Source: Notospermus geniculatus
Lineage: Eukaryota > Nemertea > Pilidiophora > Heteronemertea > Lineidae
Direction of reading: 5' to 3'
DNA: 64,000 nucleotides
NCBI GenBank assembly: GCA_002633025.1
Contig: NMRB01000088.1
Span: 365,896-429,895 of the forward strand
Numbering within the stretch: the first letter of the stretch is position 1; every line of letters starts with the position of its first letter. Both the position numbers and the translations under genes were made by a program. The notes below the pieces were generated by a model. The model made no database searches and had not been told where the DNA came from. It saw only the letters and a program-made list of their open reading frames with translations. Of the stretch, positions 42,681-53,407 are shown piece after piece.

Positions 42681-42967
42681 AGGGCCGTAGCTAGCTTTTT
42701 TTCGCTAGGGGGGCATTTTAAGCAAACGAGCTGGCCGGACGTAGGCTTGGCCTTCCAGCGCCAAAGGGACCTGTTTTGCGGGGGGTCTGGGGCACGTCTC
42801 CCAGAAAAAATTTTGAAAATTAGAAGCTCTGAGATGCGATTTGAGGTCAATTTCCTGCACTCTGAGACGCGACAATTCTGATCTTTTATCCCATTTGATT
42901 TTGCTAAAAAAATTTTTTTGAACAATTGGCCTGCCCCCCTCCCGTCCCTATGCCAGCTACGGGCCTG
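42681..42967. mobile_element. CAGGGCCGTAGC element, hAT-like ends
   Basis: ACAGGGCCGTAGCTAGC mirrors GCCAGCTACGGGCCTG; only the outer 30-40 bp pair. CAGGGCCG resembles hAT termini. An 8-bp duplication could not be confirmed. The 82-86 codon frames inside have no transposase motif. Confidence 0.65.
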
Positions 42968-43290
42968 GTTAGTTTCAGACTACTTTGAAACGTGGTTGTC
43001 TGATTCAGGGAGTCAGGAATGCGGAAGGACGCAAATCCGTACTGCTGCTCGACCCAGGGCAATGAAGGCGAATCTTGATTTCATATCCTGATAGATACAT
43101 GTATGGTGCCATGTCATAGGCAAGTTCCAAGACAAATCTCGTTGCTCGTGTTGCTTTCAGAGACACTTTAAAACATGGTTGCCGAATTCAGGAATTCAAG
43201 AATTCTGCAGGATACAAATATCACCATATTTCAGCTCGGCCGAATACAGCAAGGCGACGAAAGCGTCTCTTTGTATGCAACGACCACCAA

Positions 43291-43624
43291 ATCATCAAGC
43301 TTCAAGCAACAATTCAGAAAATGTTAAAATATTTATAGACGCAATCATGTCTTAGAGAGGGGTGATACAAAATCGTGCTGCGATGATACCAGCTGCATCA
43401 GGTCATTACCCAACGATACCGCTTCCTTTGTATCTTTTTCCAGATGACGCAGTGTACATTTCAATAACGTGTTGAGAAGAGTGTATCAGGTAAAGACTGT
43501 TGGCGTGTCTGTGAAGACGAACTGAACTGAATTGCCAGCAATGGTGTTTGACCACAAAAAGGAACACCCACCCGAAAGAAATGAAATAAAATTGTCTTGA
43601 CCTGAATTGATGTACAGGAGACAG
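43291..43624. other. Unannotated sequence
   Basis: No feature; two minus frames cross the N at 43625. Confidence 0.4.
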
Positions 43625-43625
43625 N

Positions 43626-43803
43626 ATTCTGTAATGGAAGCAGAATAAGAGCGGACAAATACCGGCTTTTTTGTAGTGGAAGCGCAACTCGAACTAAATA
43701 GATCCGCACTTAATAGAACCGGACTTATTAAACACGGCTATTCTGTAATGGAAGCAGAATAAGAGCGGACAAATACCGGCTTTTTTTGTAGTGGAAGCGC
43801 AAC
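43626..43803. repeat. Direct duplication starting at an N
   Basis: ATTCTGTAATGGAAGCAGAA... (about 65 bp) begins directly after N43625 and recurs at 43740, period 114 bp, almost identical. Confidence 0.9.
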
Positions 43804-43872
43804 TAGTGAATGTGCTCAGTGTGGTTCAAAGCATTTTCCACGTACATGTACATGTACATGCACATGTATGTA

Positions 43873-44358
43873 CACTGGCTGACAGAAATTTTAGGACACT
43901 TTCAAAATTCTAAGTCATTTTCCTCTTTTTCCTTCCTTTTGTCTCTAACCACTAATTATTTTTCTTATTGGTGAGAACAGTTTTACCTTGGCAAGTGGGT
44001 TATATACTCCCATGAGAGTGTCTATGCCAAAGGTTATTTACAAGGGGTTGCTGATATATGAATAACAAAGATAATTATGATGGGTGACATTCAACGTCTC
44101 AAATTAATTTCAAAGGCAAAAGCATTAGGAGGTGATAAGAATGGACGAAGCACATCATGATTGTCTTTGTTATTCATATACCAGCAACACCTTGTCAATA
44201 GCCTTTGGCATGTGTATTCTCATGGGATTATATAACCCACTTGCCAAGGTAAAAATGTTCTTATCAATAAGAAAATAATTAGTGATTAGAGAAAAAGGAA
44301 GGAAAAAGAGGAAAATGACATAGAATTTTGAAAGTCCTAATATTTCTGTCAGCCAGTG
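43873..44358. mobile_element. Mariner-type foldback element, copy 1
   Basis: CACTGGCTGACAGAAATTTT with TA on both sides; arms of about 220 bp are mirrored. Termini resemble Tc1/mariner ends. Inserted in an ACATGT-rich run. 486 bp, no transposase. Confidence 0.92.
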
Positions 44359-45171
44359 TACATGTACATGTACCTCTCCTCTAACTTCACTCAATAATGC
44401 ATCGATGAAACAGTCTGATAGCACTGATTGCAAACATAGCACTTCAATCGATATGGCTCGATTCAAATGTAATGTAGTAGGAAGCGGAGTTAACGTTCGC
44501 TGTCAATGAAGATCACTTTCCATTTGGCATGACGAGCAGTGTGGTACAGGTTCAAACTGAAATCATGCAACAGCACGCTCTAAACCACAATTTCTTGTCC
44601 TTACCTGCACTATTCCCTGCCACAGCTTTAATCTCATTAGCCCCCATGCGGGAAGGTGAATAACATTTATCAAAGCGAAAGCGAGAAGAAAAATTGTCCA
44701 GTTCTGAGAATCCAAATCACTGTATTCTGGATGAAGTAAAAGTTATCCTTATAAGCATAAAAGCCATTGAAATACTGAGGGAGACAGCCCACTGATAAAA
44801 TCTCATCCGAAATATATTGTCTAGAATTTAAATTGAAACTGCCCTTTGGAATTCAAAATTGCGAGTCGACAATATATTTGACAATACGAGATACAATCGC
44901 ATGAACAAGTCCAGGCCAACTGAACTGATGGCAAAAACCACAGAAATAGTTTTAACTTTTGCTCTAATCTCATCCCAAACGTCCCCACATCAGTCATCTG
45001 ATAATTGAATTTCATCATAATTGGGCAGCTACACTCAATGCGAGGCAATTCATGGGCTTCCATCAAAGGTAATTACGGCCAATATTGGTTCTATTGTACG
45101 CTAATTAGAAGTGAAGAGAGCCAGCTTTAATTATTCAACACGACATTTCAAGTCGTTCCAGGGACATCTGG
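44359..45171. other. Unannotated sequence
   Basis: No repeat beyond ACATGT runs; an 81-codon minus frame is unremarkable. Confidence 0.4.
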
Positions 45172-45179
45172 TATAAAAG
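45172..45179 (+). promoter_or_regulatory. Candidate TATA box
   Basis: TATAAAAG followed by G is a consensus TATA box. A short ATG frame with a donor follows at 45294, but the intervening 5' leader would be about 90 bp and is unsupported. Confidence 0.25.
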
Positions 45180-45293
45180 GAGTTGAGTGATGCTTTGTGA
45201 AAGGTCCCTGTAATAAAAATTAATCATCATAAGTTTCTGATTTCAATATTGCACGTAGTACTCTATATTTTACCTGTTTATTTCGTTGTTAAA

Positions 45294-45310
45294 ATGCAAT
45301 GCTGTCACAG
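45294..45310 (+). CDS. Weak candidate first exon
   Basis: AAAATGCAATGCTGTCACAG|GTGAGT: five codons and a perfect donor after the TATA box at 45172. Too short for any family assignment. Confidence 0.15.
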
Positions 45311-45390
45311 GTGAGTGGTAATTTTCATATGAGCAATAAATAACCTGATGGACATGGTGTCAAAATATAAAAGGACTTACACATTAAAGT

Positions 45391-45933
45391 CCCACAGTAA
45401 CCATGAGGTGACTCTTTCTCCCTCCCCACCTCGATAAGACTGGTGTCCTGTCCAACCTATATATAGCTAGTGATAACATCGAGACTGGACTGATACTATA
45501 TCAAAACAAAAATGGCCGCCATACTTTCATCACTTGAGAAGTTCAACGTGCTGTTATAGCGTGACTGACCCTTCATCAGGTAATACCCCCATCACACTGA
45601 GCTGGTTCTCAATACGTTCTTGAAAATTTGGCCGAACGGGCTCAAACTGTGTGCGAACGTAGTTAACGTAGTGGCAACTTTTTACAGTCTTTTTACGAAC
45701 TTCATGGACGGGAAGGGTGCTCCAGTACATCAAAGCATTATTTGGCGAAGGGTTCCACGTTCCAGCCCGTTTTACGATTTTTTAGGACGGGGCAGGACGT
45801 TTTGAGAACTACTCCAGTGTGATGGGGGTATAAGGTAACATGCTTTAACTCATTCTTTTATGTGTAGCAACATTCTCCATGCCTATTGGTAACTTACATG
45901 TAGACCATTCAAATAGATAGATTTGAACTGTCT
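45391..45933 (+). repeat. SINE copy 2, 5' truncated, carrying an insertion
   Basis: Matches the body of 22016-22401 from GTCCCACAGT to GATTTGAAC.GTCTTTC, without the tRNA head, interrupted at 45584-45830. Confidence 0.85.
45584..45830. mobile_element. 247-bp MITE, TAA duplication, nested in SINE
   Basis: TACCCCCATCACACTG mirrored by CAGTGTGATGGGGGTA; TAA on both sides (45581-45583, 45831-45833). Inner CTCAATACGTTCT/GTTTTGAGA blocks pair weakly. Confidence 0.92.
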
Positions 45934-46050
45934 TTCACAACAGCATCACCAAAATTCTTTGAAACCCTTCGTTTAAATTTGTTTGTCAAAGGTGCGAATT
46001 CTTTTTTGTCGATTAATCCAGGTGAATGTATAATATCAGTCTACAAGAAG

Positions 46051-46290
46051 AGTGCCATACACCAATATTTGGCAAAAGGTTGGAGGAAAGGTACAGGTAG
46101 GTGTCCGATAAACATCAATCATGTCGATAGACAATGTTTCGTATACCATCATTATAAGGTTGGAGCTATTCACCTTTAATAGATAGTATCAAATATACAT
46201 AGACTAATGCACCATACACCATCATTTAAAGGTTGATGGTAGGATTACCTTTAATAGAAGTGTCGAATACACATCGATAGACAAACGGTG
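46051..46290. repeat. Tandem array, about 80-bp unit, three copies
   Basis: CCATACACCA, AAGGTTG, ACCTTTAATAGA and ATACACATCGATAGACAA recur with drift. Confidence 0.7.
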
Positions 46291-46758
46291 AAAATAAGAA
46301 AATAACCTAAGTGTAGATTGCATGTCTACAATTACAAAATGCCTACGGCTTATGCATAAGGTCAAAATGACTTGTTATAGATTTCTTTCATGTGAAATGT
46401 TCACAACCCTATGATTAGCCGAGTCGTATTTTTGTAGGTTGGGCTGAGGAAGTGAAGTTAAATTCTATATTTAGTAAAGTTGGCTAATCAAGAGAATTTA
46501 TAATTGATTCCTTCTCAAATTTGGGCGTAATGCACCTACACTATATAGCCTACGCGTTAGAGTCAAGTGAATAGAATGACACTGATTTATTCATTTTGTT
46601 CAAGTCTGTATGGCATACTTCAACACCAGAAATACGTGTACATCGGGTATTTTTTCAGTCGAGAGTATTATTCAGATGCACTCGCCAAGCCTTCAGAACT
46701 GTTGCGTGAGCTATCGGATACACCTCCCTTAAAGAGGTCAAATATATGTGTATGTATG
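46291..46758. other. Unannotated sequence
   Basis: A 67-codon frame ends at the mariner-type element; no gene. Confidence 0.4.
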
Positions 46759-46760
46759 TA

Positions 46761-47229
46761 CACTGGCTGACAGAAATATTTGGACACTTTCAAAAGTCTA
46801 AGTCATTTCCTTTTTTTCCTTCCTTTTGTCTCTAACCATTAATTATTTTTTTTACTGATGACAATATTTTTACCTTGGCAAGTGGGTATCCCATGAGATT
46901 GACTATGCCAAAGGGGTTGCTGATATATGAATAACAAATATAATTATGATGGGTGCCATTCAAACCTCTCAAATTCAAAGGCTAAAGCTATTTGAGATGA
47001 CAAGAACTTGATGGACGAAGCACATCATGACCGTCTTTGTTATTCTTATATCAGCAACCCCTTGTCAATAGCCTTCGGCATGGGTAATTTCATGGGATTA
47101 TATAACCCACTTGCCAAGGTAAAAAATATTCTCATCAAGAAAAATAGTCAGTGGTCAGAGACAAAAGGAAGGAAAAAGTGGAAATGACTTCGAATTTTGA
47201 AAGTGTCCAAATATTTCTGTCAGCCAGTG
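46761..47229. mobile_element. Mariner-type foldback element, copy 2
   Basis: CACTGGCTGACAGAAATATT with TA on both sides; matches 43873-44358 throughout with small indels. Confidence 0.92.
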
Positions 47230-47231
47230 TA

Positions 47232-47868
47232 CATGTAGTCTACATATATGTACATGTACATGTACGTGTAACTTCGGGGGAGTACCTTCTCCATCGCGAG
47301 TAATTCAGATGACATCACCAGTCCTTCCGTTATATGATCTTTTATACACCACCAAAAATACACGTAGATATATTTTTGATACAACCATATTTTTGATCCC
47401 ACCATGTGGTTCTATTTTTGATACAACCATATTGTTGATACACCATCCACAACTGGGTTTGATCCTTTTCATCTTTGCCCATCAATACTTCACTTAGAAG
47501 TACAGGATCACCTCTCACACACGGGGCCATGATAATAATTTGGTTGTGAGATGAGTTTGTTCTAATAAAAAACCAAGAAAAATGCAGATGAGTTGAAATG
47601 CATGCACATCAGAATTTTAAGGTTTTGAATTCAACTCCGTAAGGTAATTACCTTTAAATAGCATTCTACACCATTTGAAACACGATATCATGTATTATTG
47701 ATGATGCATTGTTATAACTAATCATGAGTAGGAGTAAAGTGGAATAATTTGACGATTTATTTACACACTCCGGTATCCATTAAATACAACCTTGCTTTGC
47801 GAGCATGCAAAAGAATATTTAATATTCTGTACGGCGTATTTGTTTTCCGAAAATCCAGACAGTATGGA
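47232..47868. other. ACATGT run and short tandem repeat
   Basis: ATGTACATGTACATGTACG at 47247. TTTTTGATACAACCATAT-type units recur about four times at 47372-47445. No gene. Confidence 0.5.
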
Positions 47869-48086
47869 AGTTCTTCACGTGACGTCACATTTCCATGACG
47901 ACACGATGCCGCCATATTGGCCGTCAAAATGTCAAGCGACTTCACGGCATGAACACAGCGTCAACACAAAGATCCTGACGTCAAAATGTCATGACGTGAC
48001 AGTTTTGACGCAGTCGCCAGTCATTTGACGGCCAACATGGCCGATTCTTTGCAGTCACGTGACCGTTGTGACGTCAGTGAAGAACT
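47869..48086. mobile_element. 218-bp foldback element rich in TGACGTCA
   Basis: AGTTCTTCACGTGACGTCAC mirrors GTGACGTCAGTGAAGAACT; GGCCGTCAAAATG mirrors CATTTGACGGCC. It carries several TGACGT cores (CREB/ATF half or full sites), CACGTG and GCCATATTGGCC/CCAACATGGCC. Confidence 0.75.
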
Positions 48087-48262
48087 ATTGGATGGATGGA
48101 TGGATGGATGAAATGAAATACAGATGCTATCAGAATCCTCGGAGAAAATGTTACATTTGTAAAAGAGTCCGCCTTTCTCCACGTGAAGAATAATTGGATT
48201 CGAACCCACACACTCATTGGTGGCAGGCAACAATGTTTCCACTTTGCCACTATCACCCCCAT
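48087..48262 (-). repeat. tRNA-derived SINE with GGAT tail
   Basis: Minus strand: A box AGTGGCAAAGTGG (near 48240), B box GTGGGTTCGAATCC (near 48205), body, and a tail of reiterated CATC seen on the plus strand as GGATGGATGGATGG at 48090-48107. A simple-repeat 3' tail is typical of SINEs. Confidence 0.7.
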
Positions 48263-48837
48263 CATATCTGATACACCATCACCACTACAAGTACAAGTTT
48301 AATGTATACTTCACACAATATATAACTTTCTTATACGGGATAATAAACGATTTGTAATTTATAATTTAAATGTTTTAACAACACTAATTCGACCTCATTA
48401 ATCTGTACATTTTATATCCCCTAAGCTACTTAGTGGCTTCCTTCATTAAATTCCCTACTTTGTACAAGATTTATAGGAATTTCAATGCAATGTTGTCGTT
48501 TGAGTTTTTTAAAAACTGATAATATAATTTACCGTGTACCAGGAGAATGCTTTGACGTGTTTTATACCTTAATAAATCTTTGTTAATACGAGGCGACAGG
48601 AAGGAATTTGAGCAATAATGGCTTGTTGGCAATGAATAAACTAGTTTAGTTGCATCAAGTTTTATTATCCACTCATTGCCTTTGTCACCAATTAACGGTC
48701 ATTTCTCCTCTGGTTCGGTGACGTTTAGGCTGCTGTTACATAGAAATGATTTTTAACTTTTCATTATTCATTCCTCATTTTCCATTCAAATTCAAAATGT
48801 GTCTCTGGTAGTTCAGGGCACCCATTGGTAAATGTAC
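48263..48837. other. Unannotated AT-rich sequence
   Basis: No gene or repeat. Confidence 0.4.
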
Positions 48838-49470
48838 CTCACTTACATGTATCTATCGTCTGTGCACACATTATGTACGTAGTCATTTTTCTAACCATTG
48901 TATTCTATCTCTCTCATATGTGCACATATTGGTAGTTGAATACCATCATAGTCCCTATTGGAGCCTAATCCCTTATCTATCTAATCATCTGGGTTCACAT
49001 TGTAGGCAGTTATTTTTCTGGACATTGTACTACTCTCTCTTTATTCACTTGTGTGCACATACATGTACATTACATGTAAATAGGTAGTTGAATACCATTT
49101 AGTCACCTATTGGAGCTTAATATATTCCCTTTCATCAATGTGCACAACTAGGTTGTCATTTTGCGGCCGTTGTATTCTCTTGTTTGTATTCTCATTTTGC
49201 GGCCGTTGTATTCTCACCTTACTCATCTTTGTGCACATATTGGCAGCTGAATAACATTCAGTCACCCAGTGACCTATTGGTGGCATTTGTGGTATTCAGT
49301 TGTCTCTTCAGGTACTGGTAGGCCTAGTTATTTTCTGGCCACTGTATTCTCGCTTTCCACCCGTAGGCACATATTTAGTTGTCGAATACCACTCAGTCAC
49401 CCGCACATTTTTGGTGGCCTAGTCTCCTATTTAGTGTTCTCTAACACATATTCATCCATGTGCAGATAAT
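48838..49470. repeat. Tandem array, about 130-150 bp unit, four copies
   Basis: TATTTTTCTGGACATTGTA, TGTGCACATATTGGTAGTTG, AATACCATT.AGTCACC and TATTGGAGC.TAAT blocks recur at about 48885, 49010, 49155-49205 and 49330. A 33-bp TCATTTTGCGGCCGTTGTATTC unit is doubled at 49158/49191. Confidence 0.85.
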
Positions 49471-49863
49471 GGCGACCATAAGTTGGTTACTTGCCCATGT
49501 ACAAGATGCATGACGACATCGGATACTCTACCACATAACTTCACCATAAAGCAAGTAAACGCAAAGAGCAATTGACTTTATGAAGTGGACGGCATATTGG
49601 TGACGGTGGAGAGGTTCACTAAGAACAAGGCTAACTGTTTATTGATTCCTTCGAACAATCAGAAGAAGATTAGTAATGATTTAGCAGTCGTCATACAGTT
49701 GCTGATGATGTCGGCATAACGTACGAGAAGGAGGGATACCACAGTCTTGTTGCGATTCACCGCCATTGGCGAAATGCAAAAACGCGGGAACCAATCAGAG
49801 CACTTGTCCCATAACGATTATTTTGATTGGCTGATGACATGGCCAGGATTAGGGGTAATTTAT
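49471..49863. other. Unannotated sequence
   Basis: No gene; contains CCAATCAGAGC (49791) and TGATTGGCTG (49834). Confidence 0.4.
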
Positions 49864-50212
49864 ATACCTTTCCAACAAAGATGGCGATCTAACAGTTTTC
49901 ACCATATGACGTCAGAAGCTTAATACCATTCAATGGTTGCTGACACGCTAAGCTGGTGAAGCAGGCCATGGGCACAAAGCTTTAAGCCTGCCGCACACTG
50001 GTGCTATCTGCTGAGCACTAAGTCAGTCGAGACCGTTTGCTCAGCAGATAAGCAGATAGCTCCAGTGTGCGGCAGGCTTTACGTAAAATAATTTTCTGAC
50101 TGAGAGGATGCGTTTGGTGGTGTTATATCATGCTTGGACAAAGAATGGCCACGATGTCCTGTGGGAGATTCAGTTTGCCACCATATTTGTTAATGGTCTA
50201 TATTGACCTTCC
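49864..50212 (-). repeat. Dispersed repeat R, copy 2 (interrupted)
   Basis: Reverse-orientation match to 2090-2340 on both sides of the insertion at 49985-50078. Confidence 0.75.
49985..50078. mobile_element. 94-bp palindromic element, TTA duplication, nested
   Basis: AGCCTGCCGCACACTGG mirrored by CCAGTGTGCGGCAGGCT; inner ATCTGCTGAGCA/TGCTCAGCAGAT type pairing. TTA on both sides (49982-49984, 50079-50081). Repeat R copy 1 has one TTA there. Confidence 0.92.
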
Positions 50213-50769
50213 TATATGGGACCTGAAATTATCGAATGATTAAATACACTCTTTAAAGTTATTCTGCAGAGCTGTTCAACTACATGTAGTTCATTATCAT
50301 AATGCTCTTGAGGGCATTGACATCACATTGATGTAACTTAATCCCAACATGACTAATGGCTCGTTACCTGCTAACGGCAGATGCCGGGAGTCCTTCAGCT
50401 TATCAGCAACAGATAGATTACGAGAGAAGAGACGCCATCATAGCAAAATTCAGTCAATTATAAACATCAGCTTAGATATTGACCAATGGCTACCATGCTT
50501 CGTATTGGAGCTGAATGCGGAATAACTGAAGGACGGGCACACCCCAAAATCGTCGAGTTGTAAGGCCACAGAGTTCTGGCCCTGCTGGAGTCTACCTTCT
50601 CCCTGTCGGTGATAGTCGTCGGCATTGCTGACCACACAGCAGACTGTTGTTCGAAAAAGTCCTGATATACTGACGCTTTTGATATGATAATGTTTGAGGG
50701 GGAGATCCCAGTGGTGAAGCCTGGTCTCTGCTGTGACCTTACAACCGCGATTTTAGTATAAGTATTTTA
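50213..50769. other. Unannotated sequence
   Basis: No feature recognised. Confidence 0.4.
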
Positions 50770-51160
50770 GTGAGTTTTCGCAAATCTGACGAAACACGAA
50801 GTGCGAAATACGAAATTGGACTTCATTTTCGTGACGTAATGTACACAAAATGTATTTCAGGAGATAGTTGGTACCATCGCCTGCTGCAAGAGCGTCTTTT
50901 AGCGTATGACGTCAGACCGATAGAGTTGCGGTGTATATTTGAAATTTATCTTTCGTTTCCACTTCGTAGATACGAAGTGGAAATTTAAAAATTCAAGATG
51001 CACCATAATTTTTTCGTTCTTACATGATATGCTAAAAGACGCAGTGGCAGCAGGGACATTTTGTGGTACCAACCATCTCCTGAAATACATTAGGTCCTGG
51101 AAATGAAGTTGTATTTCGTATTTCGTACTTCGTGTTTCTTCAGATTCGCGAAACCTCTCA
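50770..51160. mobile_element. 391-bp foldback element
   Basis: GTGAGTTTTCGCAAATCTGA... with AAACACGAAGT.CGAAATACGAA mirrored at the right end. Arms of about 150 bp include GGAGATAGTTGGTACCA; a second hairpin CTTCGTAGATACGAAG lies at the centre. The 72 and 105 codon frames are the arms. Confidence 0.85.
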
Positions 51161-51913
51161 CCACTGTCATCATGAACGAATGAATGAATGAATATGCCGC
51201 AGATATCTAAGCACATTTCCAGCGAATGCTCGTGGTTTACAGGCGCTTTACAGATGATGAGATAAATCCTCCTAGGTTATCATCCATCAGAAATGACTAA
51301 AGGAGTTTTCAATGGACTGTCATCTTAGTTTTGTATTCATAACGTAGGATAGCTTGCAGATCAATTTACACAGCATTTCAAGACAAGGTGATCGTTGCTG
51401 ATTCTATCACCAGTTGAATCCCTGCTTATTCTTGATACTAAGTAAACCACTCAACCTTGGCCCAACATTAAATTGCTTGGGGCGTTGTGGATATCCTAGA
51501 TATACCCATGAGGTCCGCCACCGCAACACTGGTGGCAAAACTAATGGAATTCACAGCGAGTTCTCGTCATACTGTGGGAAGACACACGCCTACCACATGC
51601 TGGCGCGTATCAATAATTCAGTTTGCAAGGTCAAATGAAATGGTCGCTTATACATGGTTCCCTGAAGATGCTGGGAATGACGCAGACAGCAGGGAAGGGA
51701 TGGGATGTAACAGTCTGGGCGCTTGACCCTCTTCTGGAAACACAATATACGATTACTACTAGAAGCTGTGCATAATTGTTCCATTTTCATTCCCTTTTGG
51801 CTATAAGCCATACTTCTGGGTTGTCAAAGATAGGGTTAAGATCTGGGTAGACTGGCAACATTTTTCGAACATTCAGAGTAGCAACACTTTTTCGGACAAA
51901 AATGTTCTCCAGT
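51161..51913. other. Unannotated sequence
   Basis: Overlapping frames at 51414-51811 with no domain; no repeat. Confidence 0.4.
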
Positions 51914-52191
51914 GCTCTCCACAACACTGCTTAACTTCGTAAAATTCGCCGCGTTTGGTCAACAGATGGCGTCAGGGCCTGGCGCGAGTTTTACAGCCTG
52001 CTTTCAGAACTCTTTGGCCCGTTGGCAACGGATGATCTTGTGCTACCATGGCTACGAACCGTTCGGCCAATGAAAAGTCTCTCAGGCCAGCTTGGTTACC
52101 GGTTGCTCGGTGCTCTCATTGGTCGACTCTCTCAGCGCCATCTGTTGACCAAACGCGGCGAATTTTACGAAGTTAAGCAGTTGTGGAGAGC
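51914..52191. mobile_element. 278-bp foldback element
   Basis: GCTCTCCACAACACTGCTTA then AAAATTCGCCGCGTTTGGTC mirrors the right end almost perfectly over about 60 bp. GC-rich loop with CATTGGTCG. Confidence 0.9.
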
Positions 52192-52581
52192 GGGTAAACC
52201 GAAGTGGGCGCGGTACACAACTGCGTAGGGAGTTTAGTGTAAACGCAGCTTCAAGGTTCTTTTTAAGGGCAGTAGAAGCAACTGACTGCCGAGATTAATC
52301 CCACTCTCAAAACTACTCAGTCGGCCTCTTTCAGAGCATCACTGCCGTCCTTCAAGAAATATTTCTATTTCACGTCCTTCAAGAAGAGATAATGATGTAA
52401 AACTATAGGGTGGATGCTTATGATGGAATGAGACAACCGTCTCGCTCTGTCCATTCTTAACACGTTCGCTTTAGATGTTCAGGAGTGCGGCACAACTCAA
52501 TCAGAATAGAGATACGCGGGTGGGTGGAAAAGTGAAGTGGCCACATACTTCAACAAGAGATTGCTGTACCAGACACATAAC
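52192..52581. other. Unannotated sequence
   Basis: No feature recognised. Confidence 0.4.
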
Positions 52582-52582
52582 N

Positions 52583-52780
52583 TCATCTTCAACCTTGTTA
52601 TTGGACCAATGCTTACTAAGTGTTACTAAGTGTAACATTTGATTTTTCAGCCCCAGTTTTGTTGTGTCCACATGCACGCATATTTTTTTAAAAAGTCTGT
52701 TTTTTCGTCGGAGTACAATTCATGAGAAAATGTTTCTCATCTTCAACCTTGTTATTGGGGCAATGCTTACTAAGTGTTTC
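52583..52780. repeat. Direct duplication starting at an N
   Basis: TCATCTTCAACCTTGTTATT begins directly after N52582 and recurs at 52737 (period 154), about 42 bp each. Confidence 0.85.
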
Positions 52781-53271
52781 CTCTACTTTTAAGTTCCTCT
52801 ATCTGCTCCTCTCAATCTTAAGGTCGTCTGCACTGATCCGAAGACGAGTCGTTAGGCTCCTTTTTAAATATTTTTAACATGTTCAATTTGGCCTGTACAG
52901 TTCGTATCAGCAGAAGAAATTGCTCGAGTGACACAGAAGATGCATCAGATTAAGCCCAGCAGAGATTCATCTGGTGGAATCCGGTGCAAACCCATATATA
53001 CTTCATGTATAGTCCACAGATGGCAAATCTTTGACATGGTGGTTTATGTAACCCATAAACGTTATACATGATGTAAATATCATGGTCAAGAGCTAACTAA
53101 GGCTGAGTTCATCATCGGCGCGAGCAAATATTGACAGAATTATCCGATGGATCTCAGGGCAGAAAAACTACAAAGGAAAGTACAATGTACATGTTATTCT
53201 AAATAATGAATTAGCCTATCAGGACTGGTGCGATGATCCCTTACTGATTTTATCGTGTACAGGTTCTTTCC
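52781..53271. other. Unannotated sequence
   Basis: No feature recognised. Confidence 0.4.
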
Positions 53272-53407
53272 AGGGCCCGGTATTTGTCACCAACATGACG
53301 TTAGTGCAATCTTGGCGTTATCTCCATTTGTTAAGCCCATTGCAGATAACGCCATCTTAGAGACAACGCAAAAATAGCACAAACGGTGTTTTGAACAACC
53401 CAGCCCA
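53272..53407. mobile_element. GGGCCCGGT element
   Basis: GGGCCCGGTATTTGTCA-type left end against a right end in AACCCAGCCC; strong inner pair TTGGCGTTATCT/AGATAACGCCA. Termini resemble 37560-37715. Confidence 0.65.

Larger units (their letters stand above)
42300..43290. repeat. Tandem array, about 195-bp unit, two units invaded
   Basis: TGTCAT.GGCA.GTTCCA recurs at 42318, 42640 and 43114, each followed by GCTCGTG, a GAAAC/AAACATGGTTG block and a GCTCGRCC block. Subtracting the insertions at 42501 and 42681 leaves about 191-199 bp between units. Confidence 0.75.

Noticed and set aside
42621-42925. hAT transposase remnant
   Set aside because: The frames show no recognisable transposase motif; only the terminal inverted repeat is hAT-like.
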